Source of the DNA: Globisporangium splendens
Lineage: Eukaryota > Oomycota > Peronosporomycetes > Pythiales > Pythiaceae
Reading direction: 5' to 3'
Assembly (NCBI GenBank): GCA_006386115.1
Contig: VFIW01000145.1
Location: 1-64,000 of the forward strand
DNA length: 64,000 nucleotides
The first letter of the stretch is position 1. Each line of letters opens with the position of its first letter. A program made the position numbers and the translations under genes. Shown here piece by piece: positions 29,174 through 39,471 of the stretch. Under the pieces are notes generated by a model. The model saw only the letters and a program-made list of their open reading frames with translations, had not been told where the DNA came from and ran no database searches.

Positions 29174-29584
29174 TTAATGTTGCACTTTCGACGGGGTGTA
29201 GCATTTTACGATAATTGGGGTCGACTTAGAGCCAGTAGCGGTCGAATCCGCAATCACAACTTCCTTTGGTGCCGCTTGAGGCTTGGCTTTCGATTCAAGG
29301 CGTTTGAGGATGCGACGGAAACGACGGAAACGAACGTCAAGGTTATCTTCAATGCGGACGAGGTCTTGCGAAGCTTGGTACAATAACTGACAGAGGTGAC
29401 GCTTTTCAATTGGTCGTACCGACGACTGGAGATGCTTCTCCAAAACCACAGCGATCCGTTGCGCTTTCCTAATTGTTTTAAACAAATCTTGTCTTGCTTT
29501 GTCGGCCTCCTCTGGCTTGGTCACGGCGACGGTGCGTAATGATCCACGTAGAGTTGGAGTCGGCTCCGTCTTCCTCCTTGGCAT
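29174..29584 (-). CDS. Small basic ORF upstream of gag in chromovirus 2
   Basis: A 136-residue ORF with its own ATG lies between the 5' LTR and gag, ending 87 bases before the gag ATG. It is Lys/Arg-rich. Residues ~25-100 look like two or three amphipathic helices (EEADKARQDLFKTIRKAQRI, RRFRRILKRLESK), and the ends are disordered. No motif is recognised. The position suggests a first product from the same transcript, with gag-pol reached by leaky scanning or reinitiation. It could be an RNA-binding or capsid accessory protein, or a chance ORF, but its charge pattern and helices argue for coding. Confidence 0.55.
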   Translation of the reverse strand: MPRRKTEPTPTLRGSLRTVAVTKPEEADKARQDLFKTIRKAQRIAVVLEKHLQSSVRPIEKRHLCQLLYQASQDLVRIEDNLDVRFRRFRRILKRLESKAKPQAAPKEVVIADSTATGSKSTPIIVKCYTPSKVQH

Positions 29585-29840
29585 TCGGGATAAGCTGGCA
29601 ATGTCCTTTCAAGCTTATAACAGATTAATTCCTGCACGCAACGAATAACGTATCGTTAGATACAACGTCACGATAACAGAAACTGTTACAAAAAAAAGGA
29701 ACTTATAGCCTGAGTTCACGCTGGCAGCTCACCGAAAAATCAGTGAGACTATGCCAGTCCGCTACACTCGTCGACGCTTTAGCGGTTCACAAATCACAAC
29801 TTGGTACTCACGTATCTTCCCCCGAACAAGTGCTACCAAA

Positions 29841-30341
29841 TGTGACGTTTCAGCTTCGATGGATGTTCTTCTATAGAGGTTCTTCAATGAGGGTCGGACG
29901 GTTGTTGGATAGGGACACTTGTTGGGAAGACGGTAGGTTTGATTATGAATGGTTTATCGGCATGTGAAATCCTACGACATGCATGTGCTCTCATGGAGCC
30001 CTTCTTGTTTCTCTTTGTGTCCTACGGCCTACGTCTTTCCCTGTTTCTTTTCTTTTTCTCTTCTTCTCTTCTTTTTAGCTTGATATTCATATATGCACTC
30101 TTTTTATATTCGTTTTACTATTACTTGAATGCAAGTGTGTTTCCATGTACCCAGGCATGTCTGAGAACATGGAAGCTGTGCCCAGCATGCGTATCCTGTG
30201 TTCCCAGACACGTCTGAGAATATGGAAGCTGTACCCAGCCTCTGCTTCTATTTCTAGAAGCACAGATGCAGGGCAGTTGCTAAGGTGCGCTGGCATGCAG
30301 TCATTGATTGGCAAGCATGCCAGCAACCTCAGCTCATGACA
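29841..30341 (-). repeat. 5' LTR of chromovirus 2
   Basis: 501 bp, matching 23869-24369 with one substitution noticed. It is followed by the second AATGA copy and then LINE coding sequence. Confidence 0.95.
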
Positions 30342-30651
30342 AATGACCTTGGGTCTTCCGAACTTCGCATAAGCCAATGCATGACGTCGTTGTCAAGATC
30401 CTGGGTGAGATTGTTGAAAGCAGCTCTTTGAGTTGGGAAGTGAACCTGCGTTGAGGTTCTGGTGTCCATGGCTAGGTTGGCGGCTGAGTCCGCCATCTTG
30501 TTGAAGGCACGGTAGTGATGGTACCATCCTCGGATGTCGATGCAATCCGCGAGTCGTCGACTTGTCTGGTATAAACGTGCCAATCGGTGCTGTCGAGGGG
30601 ACCGATGCATTCGCTGTTGGGAGATAATGAGTGCACTGTCTCCAATCACGT
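30342..30651 (-). pseudogene. LINE segment: end of the RNase H domain
   Basis: The minus strand reads IGDSALIISQQ and NKMADSAANLAMD, the third and fourth acidic positions of an RNase H. The first two lie beyond the second LTR element (FDGGSRGNQG and NNFAEY). Bases 30647-30651 are the CACGT duplication of chromovirus 3. Confidence 0.8.
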
Positions 30652-31049
30652 TGTGGTGTTTCACGGACCGAACGAGACGTCAAACACTCAAATGGGGGAG
30701 CTGGAACTCCCGGGTACTCGCTACGTGTATTCTTAACGCACGAGACCAGATTCTCAAGAATGAGAGCTCGTAAGATATGCAAACAACACACACTGATCTC
30801 TACGCTGCTCTCAACCAGTTGTTCACTCGCTCGCGCCGTTGGTCCACACCAACGGTGCGATCCAGGGGGTGCTTATCTGGGTTGTGTGGCAGCTGCCTGG
30901 TCGTGGGTTGGCCCACACCACTGCGCACGCCACATGTACACTCGCTCGAGCCGTTGGTCCACACCAACGGTGCGATCCAGGGGGTGCTCATCTGGGTTGT
31001 GAGGAAGCTGCCTGGTTGTGGGTTGGCACACATCACTGCGCACGCCACA
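30652..31049 (-). repeat. 3' LTR of chromovirus 3, with a 115-bp tandem repeat
   Basis: TGTGGTGTTT...CGCCACA ends. From 30824 to the end it consists of two copies of a ~115-bp unit. Each unit carries a perfect hairpin, CCGTTGGT-CCAC-ACCAACGG (30836-30855 and 30951-30970). Confidence 0.95.
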
Positions 31050-31072
31050 CTGCCTCCCCAAGCTTTCTCACA

Positions 31073-34000
31073 TCACAGTCGTCCATCGCACTGTCGTTGG
31101 TATCGTTGGAGCTTTCGGTCGCCACTTTGGTCGACGTATCTTTTCACCAGATCAGGTACATCCGCTCTGATTGACTCCACAGGCTCCCAGGAATCTTCAA
31201 TATCTTCAAATCCTTTCCATTTCACGAGAAGCTCATAAGACTTCATGTTGTCGTTGAATTTGTGGTAGCAGATCCGTTCGACGCCGAGCAGCGTATCTTG
31301 GGCACCCACGTGCTCAATCAGCTCGTGCGTCACGTTCAGCGAATCGTCCCTGTAGAACTTCAGCCTCGAGGCATGGACGTCAGCGCGATCCTTCGTGATC
31401 AAATGCTCGACAACGAAGTAATATTCGCATGCCTCCACGACTCGAAATGGCCCTGTCCAAGTTACCATCAGCTTTCCTAACCCTCTACGCTCGTCAACCC
31501 TCGAACGCAGAACGTAGTCTCCAACGCTGAAGTTGACAGGCTTGCCTTTTCTTTTTTCCACGTTGTATTGCGTTTGATTCCTCTTCTTTTCTTTGACCAC
31601 CAGGTGCATTGCGCGCAGAGATTCACGTAAGCTCCTCAGCTTGGCCTCCACGCAAGCACTGGTGTCTTCGATTGTCACAATCATCTCGTGGCTGCTTGGT
31701 GCCAGAATCGTCGTAAGCGGCGACGGACACTGCAGACCCGTGAAGAGTTCAATCGGAGCCTTGTGCGCGAGTGACGCCACCTGCGAATGGTTCAAGCTAG
31801 CTTGCACAAGAGGCAGTAGGTATGGCCAGTCGCGCCTATTGATCTTGTACTCGAGAATCAATACTTTCAGTACTTGAATGATGTCTCGATTAACACGCTC
31901 TACCGTACCATTGCGCCACGGACAATAAGCGAGCACAAAATCTTGCTTGGCTTTCAAACGCGTGCACAGCTCGCGAATCACTTTGTTTTTAAAGTGGGTT
32001 CCGCAGTCACTGATCCAGATTTTGGCCAGTCCAAAGTTGCTGTACCAGTCAAGCATCGCCTGCGCGGCGACTTCGGCTGTCGGGCTTTCACATCGTACGA
32101 GCTGCGTGTAATGAGTAGCTGCATCTTTCAGTACCAGAAGGTATGCATTCCCCTCAAATGACTCTCCTAAATACAGGAAGTCCCAGTGAAGTGCCTCATT
32201 CCGCTCATGGGCATGAAAAGTTTCACTCCACGGTCTTGGAATTATTCTTCCTCCTTTGACGTGCAAGCAGAGCAGACACTCGTTACAAAACCGTCGCACG
32301 AGCTCTTTGAGGCGTACCACCTCGAACACTGCTTTCAGCTGGTTCTGCATCACGTCCATACCTCTGTGACCTCGCGATCCACAGTGCGAGATCACCAGAA
32401 GCCTCTCCAGTAGATCGTGCGCTTCTTCAGGAATCCAAACCCTGTCATTAACGCGCCACGTTCCATCACCATCTTGCTCTGCACCGCTGGGTGGTCGGTA
32501 CAATTTCTGATATCGCTTTATCTCTTCATAGGTCGGCCACACAAAGGCGTCGCTATCAAGTGGGCGAATACACACAGTAGAAGATCGGCGGCGAGTCGTA
32601 GTTAACTTCTTTGCCCTCATGGCTGCGAATCTCTTGGTCACATGCTCACACTCCTCGCTCTCAAGGGAATCATTCCTGCTCTCACGACACACATCGTCAC
32701 CAATCGAAACTCTCATGGTTTCCGAGGCACTCATGGCCTCCGATAACTGGTCACGACCGTAGACGCCAGTCGCGGCACTCATGTCCGCAGCACTCTTGGC
32801 TCTCGAACACGAGAACTGGCGCTCGCCTACGTGCTCATAGCCATCTTCGACGCGGGCTCTCATGGCCGCCAATCGCCGGTCGGCCACAGCGTGGGCTCTC
32901 ATGGCCTCCTTCCGCTGGCCAAGATGGCTGTCATTGCATCCAATCCCGGTGTTCACAACCGCGGCTCTCATGGCCGACAGAGACTGGTCCTGACAAAGTG
33001 TGTTCATGTGATCTCCTCCAGCCCGAGCACGCTTGGCCCCCATAGGCTGGTCGCAGTGATCACCACTTCCGCCAGCCTCGGTATTCATAACCGTGGCTGC
33101 ATCGGCTGTGCTAGATCGGTCTGTGCAGTGATCATCTCCCATCTCTGCTCCCTTGGTTCCATGAGCAGCCATCGCGCCTCCCCAGCGCGATATCAGATCG
33201 GCCCATAAGTTGTGGATGCCATCAATGTGTTCAATTTGGTAGCGATAACCGAGCAACTTCGTAGACCAGCGCAGGAGCTTCCCACGCACATGCTTCTTCA
33301 ACTCTTTCCCTGGCACGAACAGGTGCACAATGTTTCGGTGGTCGCAATAGATTTTAAATCCTTGCGCACGCAGCAAAAGGTACTCGAGCTTGTCACACGC
33401 ATGGGCAATGGGGAACATCTCTTTCTCAAGAACTGTCCAATTCAATTGGGAACCCTTGAAAGTCCCACCCATGCATATGAGGAGTTCATGTTGCTGTGCT
33501 TGTATAGGGGTCGTAGGCGTCCAATTTGCGACTTGTGTTACTACAAGCCCCCAGCCTTTGTCCGAGGCGTCCGACAACAGGCACATTTGGCTCTCTGGCA
33601 GAGGATAAGTAAGCACGGCGGAGTGAGACAAAAGCTGCTTCACGTCGTCAAAGCATTGCTTCTCTTCCACACTCAATTCGATGGCAACATGTGCCGCCGA
33701 TGCTTTCGTTCTCCTTCGGCCTTTAAGCGCAACGTCCAATCGCTTCTGAAGTGGTTCGATCACCCGAGCGTAGTCCACCAGTCCGTCACGAAGCCAATTC
33801 GTGGCACACACAAACTGTTGAAGGGCTGCAGCAGTTGGCGGGTAAGGCAGACTTTGAAGAGCGCGAATCCTTTCCACATCGTGCCCTATCCCGGCCTCAC
33901 TGATTATGCGTCCACACCATTTCACCTCGGTCAGGAATAGGTGGCTCTTTTTCGGGCTCAACTTTAGCCCACGCTGATCCAGCAAGAAGAAAACCCGCTC

Positions 34001-36142
34001 CATCACGCTCAACAACTCTTCAACGCTGTCGGAAAACAGCAGCAAGTCATCGATCCAGACCAAGACATGCTTGTACAGCAGCTCATCCAAGACTTTCTCA
34101 ACCGTAGCTTGAAAGTGCAAAGCAGCATCCGCAGATCCTTGTGGCACCCTCATAGGCGTAAAAATTTTCTTGTCCGTCATGTAGCTCAGGATTTCTCGAC
34201 TTGCTTTGGCAAGCGGAAGTTGCCAAAAGCCTTTCAAAAAGTCAAACACCGAGTAGTATTTCTTCCCACGGCAATGTTCGAGAGCAACATGAAGGTTTGG
34301 CATCATCCCCACTATTGTATCCGTCTTGTCATTGACTGGCCGGTAGTCGCTCGTCTGGCGGTATTCTTTGCTCTTTGCCTTCCGTACAGGCACCGCCGGG
34401 CACGCCCATCGGCTCTTCGGGTTCTCGTACACCCAGCCAATGCTCACCAGTTGGTTGTTGAAGTCCTCCAAGAACTTAGACTTCTCCGGGCTATAAGTCC
34501 GGGGACGGCACTTATATGGAGTCGCTCCAGGCTTCAAACGGATCTCCAACGGGTCCACCAGCGCAGGTGGATCGTTCCCGAGCGCAAGACGCCAAATGTC
34601 GTACATCAGACATGTCTCTCGCAACTTCTCTCTGTTTCTCTCTGGGAATCCTTTCCTGATGGCATCTTCGACCATCTCACTCACAATCTCAATTACATCG
34701 AGTTTGACTTGGAAAGGTTCGGGGGTCTCGGCGGGCGAAACAGGATCGTCATCACTATCGACTTTTCGGGCTGCCAACATCTCTAGCAAACGATCCACGT
34801 CAATGCCCAGCTCTCTCAGCAATGTCTTTCCCACAATGAACTCCTCTTCCTCGCCTTCAATCACCAAACACAGTTTCCGATCCTGGCAACGAACAGGTCC
34901 GGCTGCGGTATGCAGAGTCACAAAAAGCTCCACAGCATGTGTAGACTGAATGCACCCGCCCACTGTGCTCGACACTACAGGCTTGTCGAGTGCGTATTCA
35001 ATTACGCTTTTGTCTTTTGCCTTCACTGCTTCAAGATGCGCACGCGAGATCAAGTTCACATCGGATCCACTGTCCGCGCAGTAAGGAACTAATTCCACGT
35101 CATTGAGACAGGCCATCGTCACTGGGTTCGATCCTGATTCTGTCATGGCCGACCCGGCTTTTTTGGCTCTCATATTCTGCTTCGGAAGGGAGCCACGCAA
35201 CTTCGCAGAATGTTCCTTGAGCAACTTGACCTTTTCATCCAAGCTCACTGTGGGGCAGGACCGTACCAAGTGCTGCCCGCCACAGTGTAGGCACATTCTC
35301 GGAGACATCGACTGCGAGCCATCGTGGGGACTCTTTTCCCACTTCACTTCCTCTGCGCGACGCACCTTGTCGCCGTTGCTCTTCACAATGCGTGGCTGGC
35401 CTGTTCGCGTCTTCTTGACTCCAGCAGTGGCGTTCCGCCCAAACGGTCGCTTCTTCTGATCCGGCCGGCGAGACTCAGACAGCAAATACATCTTTTCTTG
35501 TCTCAAGGCTTTCTCCATCACAAGGTCGAAAAGCTTGACCGCATCCGCCTTACTTGCCGAATCATGAAATCGCTGGTGTAATTGAACTGTTTCTCGGAGC
35601 GCAGCAGGTTCGATGGACCGTACCAAGATCTTGCACTTCTCTTTAGCTCCTTGCTTGCTATCCATGATCGTGGTCAGCCCGTTCTCCCGAATGATGTCGT
35701 CACAGAGCTTGAAATAGTTGATCACGCGCGCACCGACATCACTCTCGCAGAGGTTCATCTTTAAGCGAGAGTCAAACAACTTGTCGATGTCAGGTACGGT
35801 GCTGTTCTTCACGCTATCAACTATCTTGTTGAGCTCCTTCACCAAGCGCTCGTCATCTATTTTGTCGACCGCAATTTTCCATTTGTACGTACAGCAGGCA
35901 GTGAGCAACTGCAGATCCATGCTGTTCTTCACCGACACCCTGACGCTGTCGGGATTTTCTTGCGTTCCAGCGCACCACGTCTCTACCATCGCTTCATACT
36001 CCTCACGCGCACTTCGCCACTTAACTAGCGCCTCGTGAGATATGCTATCAATTCGCGGGGGGCACAGTGGCGTGTACACAGGAGCCGCGAGGCGATCTGT
36101 GTGCGTCGGCACTGCTGTCGCCGACTTGGTTTCGTCATCCAT
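31073..36142 (-). CDS. Gag-Pol polyprotein of chromovirus 3 (intact)
   Basis: A single 1689-residue ORF from the ATG at 36142. Gag-like helices come first, then one short zinc-knuckle-like motif (CLHCGGQHLVRSC). The protease has a DSG active site (CADSGSDVN) instead of DTG. The RT's catalytic motif is WIDD (VLVWIDDLLLFS) rather than YxDD, followed by RNase H (LSDASDKGWG). A ~200-residue linker with repeated AMRA words (about 32600-33190) leads to the integrase zinc finger (HRGMDV...CNECLLC), the core (DFLYLGE, ISDCGTHF, RNGTVERVNRD) and a C-terminal chromodomain (ELLVKWKGFEDIEDSWEP). The absence of any stop or frameshift over 5 kb and the LTR identity suggest it could still be active. Confidence 0.95.
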   Translation of the reverse strand: MDDETKSATAVPTHTDRLAAPVYTPLCPPRIDSISHEALVKWRSAREEYEAMVETWCAGTQENPDSVRVSVKNSMDLQLLTACCTYKWKIAVDKIDDERLVKELNKIVDSVKNSTVPDIDKLFDSRLKMNLCESDVGARVINYFKLCDDIIRENGLTTIMDSKQGAKEKCKILVRSIEPAALRETVQLHQRFHDSASKADAVKLFDLVMEKALRQEKMYLLSESRRPDQKKRPFGRNATAGVKKTRTGQPRIVKSNGDKVRRAEEVKWEKSPHDGSQSMSPRMCLHCGGQHLVRSCPTVSLDEKVKLLKEHSAKLRGSLPKQNMRAKKAGSAMTESGSNPVTMACLNDVELVPYCADSGSDVNLISRAHLEAVKAKDKSVIEYALDKPVVSSTVGGCIQSTHAVELFVTLHTAAGPVRCQDRKLCLVIEGEEEEFIVGKTLLRELGIDVDRLLEMLAARKVDSDDDPVSPAETPEPFQVKLDVIEIVSEMVEDAIRKGFPERNREKLRETCLMYDIWRLALGNDPPALVDPLEIRLKPGATPYKCRPRTYSPEKSKFLEDFNNQLVSIGWVYENPKSRWACPAVPVRKAKSKEYRQTSDYRPVNDKTDTIVGMMPNLHVALEHCRGKKYYSVFDFLKGFWQLPLAKASREILSYMTDKKIFTPMRVPQGSADAALHFQATVEKVLDELLYKHVLVWIDDLLLFSDSVEELLSVMERVFFLLDQRGLKLSPKKSHLFLTEVKWCGRIISEAGIGHDVERIRALQSLPYPPTAAALQQFVCATNWLRDGLVDYARVIEPLQKRLDVALKGRRRTKASAAHVAIELSVEEKQCFDDVKQLLSHSAVLTYPLPESQMCLLSDASDKGWGLVVTQVANWTPTTPIQAQQHELLICMGGTFKGSQLNWTVLEKEMFPIAHACDKLEYLLLRAQGFKIYCDHRNIVHLFVPGKELKKHVRGKLLRWSTKLLGYRYQIEHIDGIHNLWADLISRWGGAMAAHGTKGAEMGDDHCTDRSSTADAATVMNTEAGGSGDHCDQPMGAKRARAGGDHMNTLCQDQSLSAMRAAVVNTGIGCNDSHLGQRKEAMRAHAVADRRLAAMRARVEDGYEHVGERQFSCSRAKSAADMSAATGVYGRDQLSEAMSASETMRVSIGDDVCRESRNDSLESEECEHVTKRFAAMRAKKLTTTRRRSSTVCIRPLDSDAFVWPTYEEIKRYQKLYRPPSGAEQDGDGTWRVNDRVWIPEEAHDLLERLLVISHCGSRGHRGMDVMQNQLKAVFEVVRLKELVRRFCNECLLCLHVKGGRIIPRPWSETFHAHERNEALHWDFLYLGESFEGNAYLLVLKDAATHYTQLVRCESPTAEVAAQAMLDWYSNFGLAKIWISDCGTHFKNKVIRELCTRLKAKQDFVLAYCPWRNGTVERVNRDIIQVLKVLILEYKINRRDWPYLLPLVQASLNHSQVASLAHKAPIELFTGLQCPSPLTTILAPSSHEMIVTIEDTSACVEAKLRSLRESLRAMHLVVKEKKRNQTQYNVEKRKGKPVNFSVGDYVLRSRVDERRGLGKLMVTWTGPFRVVEACEYYFVVEHLITKDRADVHASRLKFYRDDSLNVTHELIEHVGAQDTLLGVERICYHKFNDNMKSYELLVKWKGFEDIEDSWEPVESIRADVPDLVKRYVDQSGDRKLQRYQRQCDGRL

Positions 36143-36181
36143 CTCCGCGCGTTCGGCGAAAACAGGTACTAAAGTTAACTT

Positions 36182-36579
36182 TGTGGTGTTTCACGGACCG
36201 AACGAGACGTCAAACACTCAAATGGGGGAGCTGGAACTCCCGGGTACTCGCTACGTGTATTCTCAACGCACGAGACCAGATTCTCAAGAATGAGAGCTCG
36301 TAAGATATGCAAACAACACACACTGATCTCTACGCTGCTCTCAACCAGTTGTTCACTCGCTCGCGCCGTTGGTCCACACCAACGGTGCGATCCAGGGGGT
36401 GCTTATCTGGGTTGTGTGGCAGCTGCCTGGTCGTGGGTTGGCCCACACCACTGCACACGCCACATGTACACTCGCTCGAGCCGTTGGTCCACACCAACGG
36501 TGCGATCCAGGGGGTGCTCATCTGGGTTGTGAGGAAGCTGCCTGGTTGTGGGTTGGCACACATCACTGCGCACGCCACA
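36182..36579 (-). repeat. 5' LTR of chromovirus 3
   Basis: Same 398-bp sequence as 30652-31049 with two noticed substitutions (TTAACG/TCAACG, GCGCAC/GCACAC). The hairpins are at 36366-36385 and 36481-36500. Confidence 0.95.
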
Positions 36580-36584
36580 CACGT

Positions 36585-38517
36585 ACAACGGTTCGAAGTG
36601 ACTGCGTTGGGCTTCTCGGAGTCCGTGTATGAGACCCCAGTACTCGGCAAAGTTGTTGGTTGTGTCCTTCCTGCTATAGACCATGCTCGCGGCCCAAATT
36701 AAACTGGCTGTGTGCGAGTCCTTATGGACACGCACGATAATGGATCCAGTCCCTCCTGGTCCTTGATTGCCGCGTGATCCACCATCGAAAAACAACAGGT
36801 AAACGCCGCGAGTATCACTTGGAGTCAAGGGGATGGCGTCGGTTTGGCTGAGAAAGCAGTCGACATAGCCCTTGAGAACTGCCGCAACCGTGTGACCGTC
36901 CGAGTCTCCAGCTTGCGCTTCAGCGAGTCGTGTGAGGTTTCGCATTCCTGCCTCTAATCTGGTCATCATGGTCGCCATCTCAGCAGTCGATTCGATTGGA
37001 TCCGAACCCATGCGTCGCAGATGCGCACACCAAATGGTCTGTATGAGCGACGCGCTCATATATCGCCACAGCATGTGTGCGACGGAATAGAGGTGATCTT
37101 GGAGATGTTCATTGGAGAACTTGTGTCCGATAATGTGTTTCTTGATCGTGGTCCATGCATGCCTTGGAGTATGTGGTAGATCCAGACTGAAGATCCAGAT
37201 TGCGGGGTCGTGACCAGGAGTGATTCCGATCTTCGCCCATAGCGCATAAAAGTAGTTACACACGAGTTTGGCTTTCGGACACTCCCAGAATAGATGTTGA
37301 ACAGAAGATTGGACAACTTGGGAGCATTCAGGATTCGAGCAGGATAGATCAGCTTTCTCATAGTTCCATATGGAGAGTCGGTTGGCTTTCAGCCGGAGAA
37401 GAGTCTGAGCCGTATAAACTGTAATCCCTTGGATGTTGTGTAATTCGCTCCATTGGATTAATTGCAGTCCTGGCCACAGAGATCCTGCTGTGTGGACAGC
37501 TTTGTTGACTGCTGCATCTCGAGTATCTTTGCCAATTTGTGTCCTCGTTGCTGCAACTTGTTGCCGATAGAAAGATCTGGTCGTATTGTATCGTCCGTTG
37601 CCACACCATAGTTGCACGATTCTTGTGAAACGTGGATGTGCATGGAACGACACCTTCTGCCCGTTCAAGTCTCTTGTTGCCATGATGTCACAGTCCAATG
37701 CGGAGTGAACTGTATGCGTAGCTTTGACTAGGGTCGTGTCGACGTGGGTCCGAGTTGCTTCACTGGTGTGCAGATGCCATTCGTGGTTATAATGACGTTG
37801 TCCGTTGTACAGCCGAAGCACATTTGTTTGCTGTGGTCGATACAGAAGCTGTGGGAAGTTGGATGCCAACGTGGCACATAACCGCTCGAGCGCTCGAATA
37901 GACGGCCGGGAGAATCCGGAGATTCCACATGTTGGGATGAAGTTAAGCACTCCTGGTCTTATCCACTCCCATCGAAGTATGTCACCCAGTTGTGCTGTTC
38001 CAACTGATAATGATGTGTGAGCAAGCTTGTAAGGGGAGCCGTTGGAATCAAGAAGCCACCCATCTGCAGTCGAGGTCATGTACGGCAGCCATTCTGCACA
38101 GAATGTCCCACGTAGCTTTCGTCCTTCAGCGATGATACCTGGAAGCCTGTCAGACATTTTAGAGCTGAGGTCGATCTGGAACACATCGCCGTCCCATTGA
38201 GTCTGCACAATTGTCGACTTGAAGTGCTCGTAACACCAACGTACATTATCACGTTCTCTGGGCTCATAGGGTCGAGAATGGAGCGACGCACATAATGCTG
38301 CGCCAGTTGTCCACATGTTATCACGAAGCTGGGGTGGCCGCCTTGGAGTTGCATCGAGCGGCGTGATGTACGTCGAAGAAGCCCTTGTGTTGTGCAGCAA
38401 GATTTCCCCGATGACCTGATCGATGTGAGAGGTTGTGAGTTCCCATTTGGAGACTGCTGTGGCACTCATCGTCATCAGCTCAGTTCTGATGTTGGGTACT
38501 GACAAGCCTCCATTCAT
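36585..38517 (-). pseudogene. LINE segment: RT thumb/connection to first half of RNase H
   Basis: Open minus-strand frame from about 38517 leftwards to the LTR insertion. It includes an RT-associated Cys/His zinc-finger-like region (CSNPECSQVVQSSVQHLFWEC). The first RNase H acidic residues follow (LFFDGGSRGNQGPGGTG, NNFAEYWGLIHG). It is out of frame with the RT segment upstream because of an indel in an A8 run near 38518-38525. Confidence 0.85.
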
Positions 38518-39323
38518 TTTTTTTGAGCTCAGCTTGTTCTTCCTTCATCCACGGTTTCGCAGGCTTACCATTCCTTGAGCCCCAGACAAATTGTTTCACT
38601 AGGTCGTGTAGCTGATTGACAATAGCCGTAGAGGACCAGGAGTGCCTGGCCACGTAAAGCACTTTGGGTATGATGACGGCACTGGCAATTGCTGCGCGTT
38701 GGGCGACAGAGTGAGTTTTGAGACGCGCAAGTCGAAGTCTGACACGTAAGGCTTGGATGCACTTGGACCAGTTAATTGCATTCGAAGGCGTTTGTCCGAC
38801 TTGGATGCCGAGGTAGCGGCAATGTTCCTCACGTTGTAGCACATGAATGTCACTGACTGACTCTTCGGTGGAGCTATATTCCTTGTTCAGCGGTAATACT
38901 GCAGATTTGTGCCGATTGACTCGAAGCCCAGAAGCTGCTCCATATTTGTCCAGGATTGCAAACACGGCGTTAATATCCTTGGGATCGCTAAGATAAATGG
39001 TCGTGTCGTCTGCGTATCCTCCAAGTCTGACTTCAGTTGCGCATCCTGCTGCCTGGAGTTCAACGCCGTGTATTTCGTCACTCGCTTCAATTTTCCGATA
39101 AAGAACCTCTAACGCCAAGATGAAGAGAAGAGGGGCCAGCGGACATCCTTGACGAATTCCGGATGTTACGCTGTACTTTCTCGACAGGAAACCGTTGACA
39201 ATGAACTTGTACGTGGTTTGAGAGTGTAACACCTTCACTAAGCGTACGAACTTCAATGGGAATCCAAGATGCTGGAGCGCTTGTGCCAGAAAGCTGCGAT
39301 CGAGTGAATCATAGGCTTTAGCA
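38480..39323 (-). pseudogene. LINE segment: reverse transcriptase
   Basis: Reads KAYDSLDRSFLAQALQHLGF, then SGIRQGCPLAPLLF and the catalytic GYADDTTIYL, the classical non-LTR RT blocks. It begins abruptly at 39323 inside the RT, so the 5' half of the LINE is missing. It ends out of frame in the A8 run. Confidence 0.9.
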
Positions 39324-39471
39324 CTTATGCGAAGTTCGGAAGACCCAAGGTCATTGGACAACACAAGGCAGCCTCACATAGGACCAAGAGAACATGCCAT
39401 CCTGGTTAAAGATTATTTAGCATTCAGAAGTGATCTAGTGCAATCCGCGCTATAGACACATTTACACTCCT
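39324..39471 (+). repeat. Inverted 148-bp copy of the LINE 3' end
   Basis: The plus-strand sequence repeats the LINE terminal coding sequence and 3' end found at 30370-30342 plus 23868-23748, without the LTR insertion and with a few substitutions. The joined structure therefore has a LINE 3' end pointing outwards on both sides. Confidence 0.85.

Larger units (their letters stand above)
23869..30341 (-). mobile_element. Ty3/gypsy chromovirus 2, full length, inserted in the LINE
   Basis: The LTRs are 23869-24369 and 29841-30341 (501 bp each; one difference noticed, GGTTTATCGACATG/GGTTTATCGGCATG). The target-site duplication is AATGA (23864-23868 and 30342-30346). Minus-strand order is LTR, small ORF, gag-pol with chromodomain, purine tract (CAGGGGGGA), LTR. 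A TGGTAGCA stretch one base or so inside the 5' LTR could be the primer-binding site of an initiator-Met-like tRNA. Confidence 0.95.
30652..36579 (-). mobile_element. Ty3/gypsy chromovirus 3, full length and apparently intact, inserted in the LINE
   Basis: The LTRs are 30652-31049 and 36182-36579 (398 bp each; two differences noticed). The target-site duplication is CACGT (30647-30651 and 36580-36584). One uninterrupted polyprotein ORF fills the interior. It is the youngest-looking and only visibly intact element of the window. Confidence 0.97.
23748..39471 (-). mobile_element. LINE (non-LTR retrotransposon), 5'-truncated, split by two LTR elements
   Basis: LINE segments lie at 39323-36580, 30651-30342 and 23868-23748, reading leftwards. 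Removing the two LTR elements and one copy of each duplication restores continuous coding across both junctions (EPLYV-IGDSA, and SEDPRS followed by LDNTRQ). The LINE has an RT with YADD and a C-terminal RNase H, typical of the I-like group. The stop codon is at 23764-23766 and the 3' end near 23748, without a clear poly(A). At its right end it joins a 148-bp inverted copy of its own 3' end. Confidence 0.85.

Noticed and set aside
33212..33940. 242- and 239-codon plus-strand ORFs opposite chromovirus 3 Gag-Pol
   Set aside because: They lie wholly inside the sense ORF, show no domain or coil pattern, and end without reaching non-coding sequence, unlike the antisense ORF at 6386-7432.
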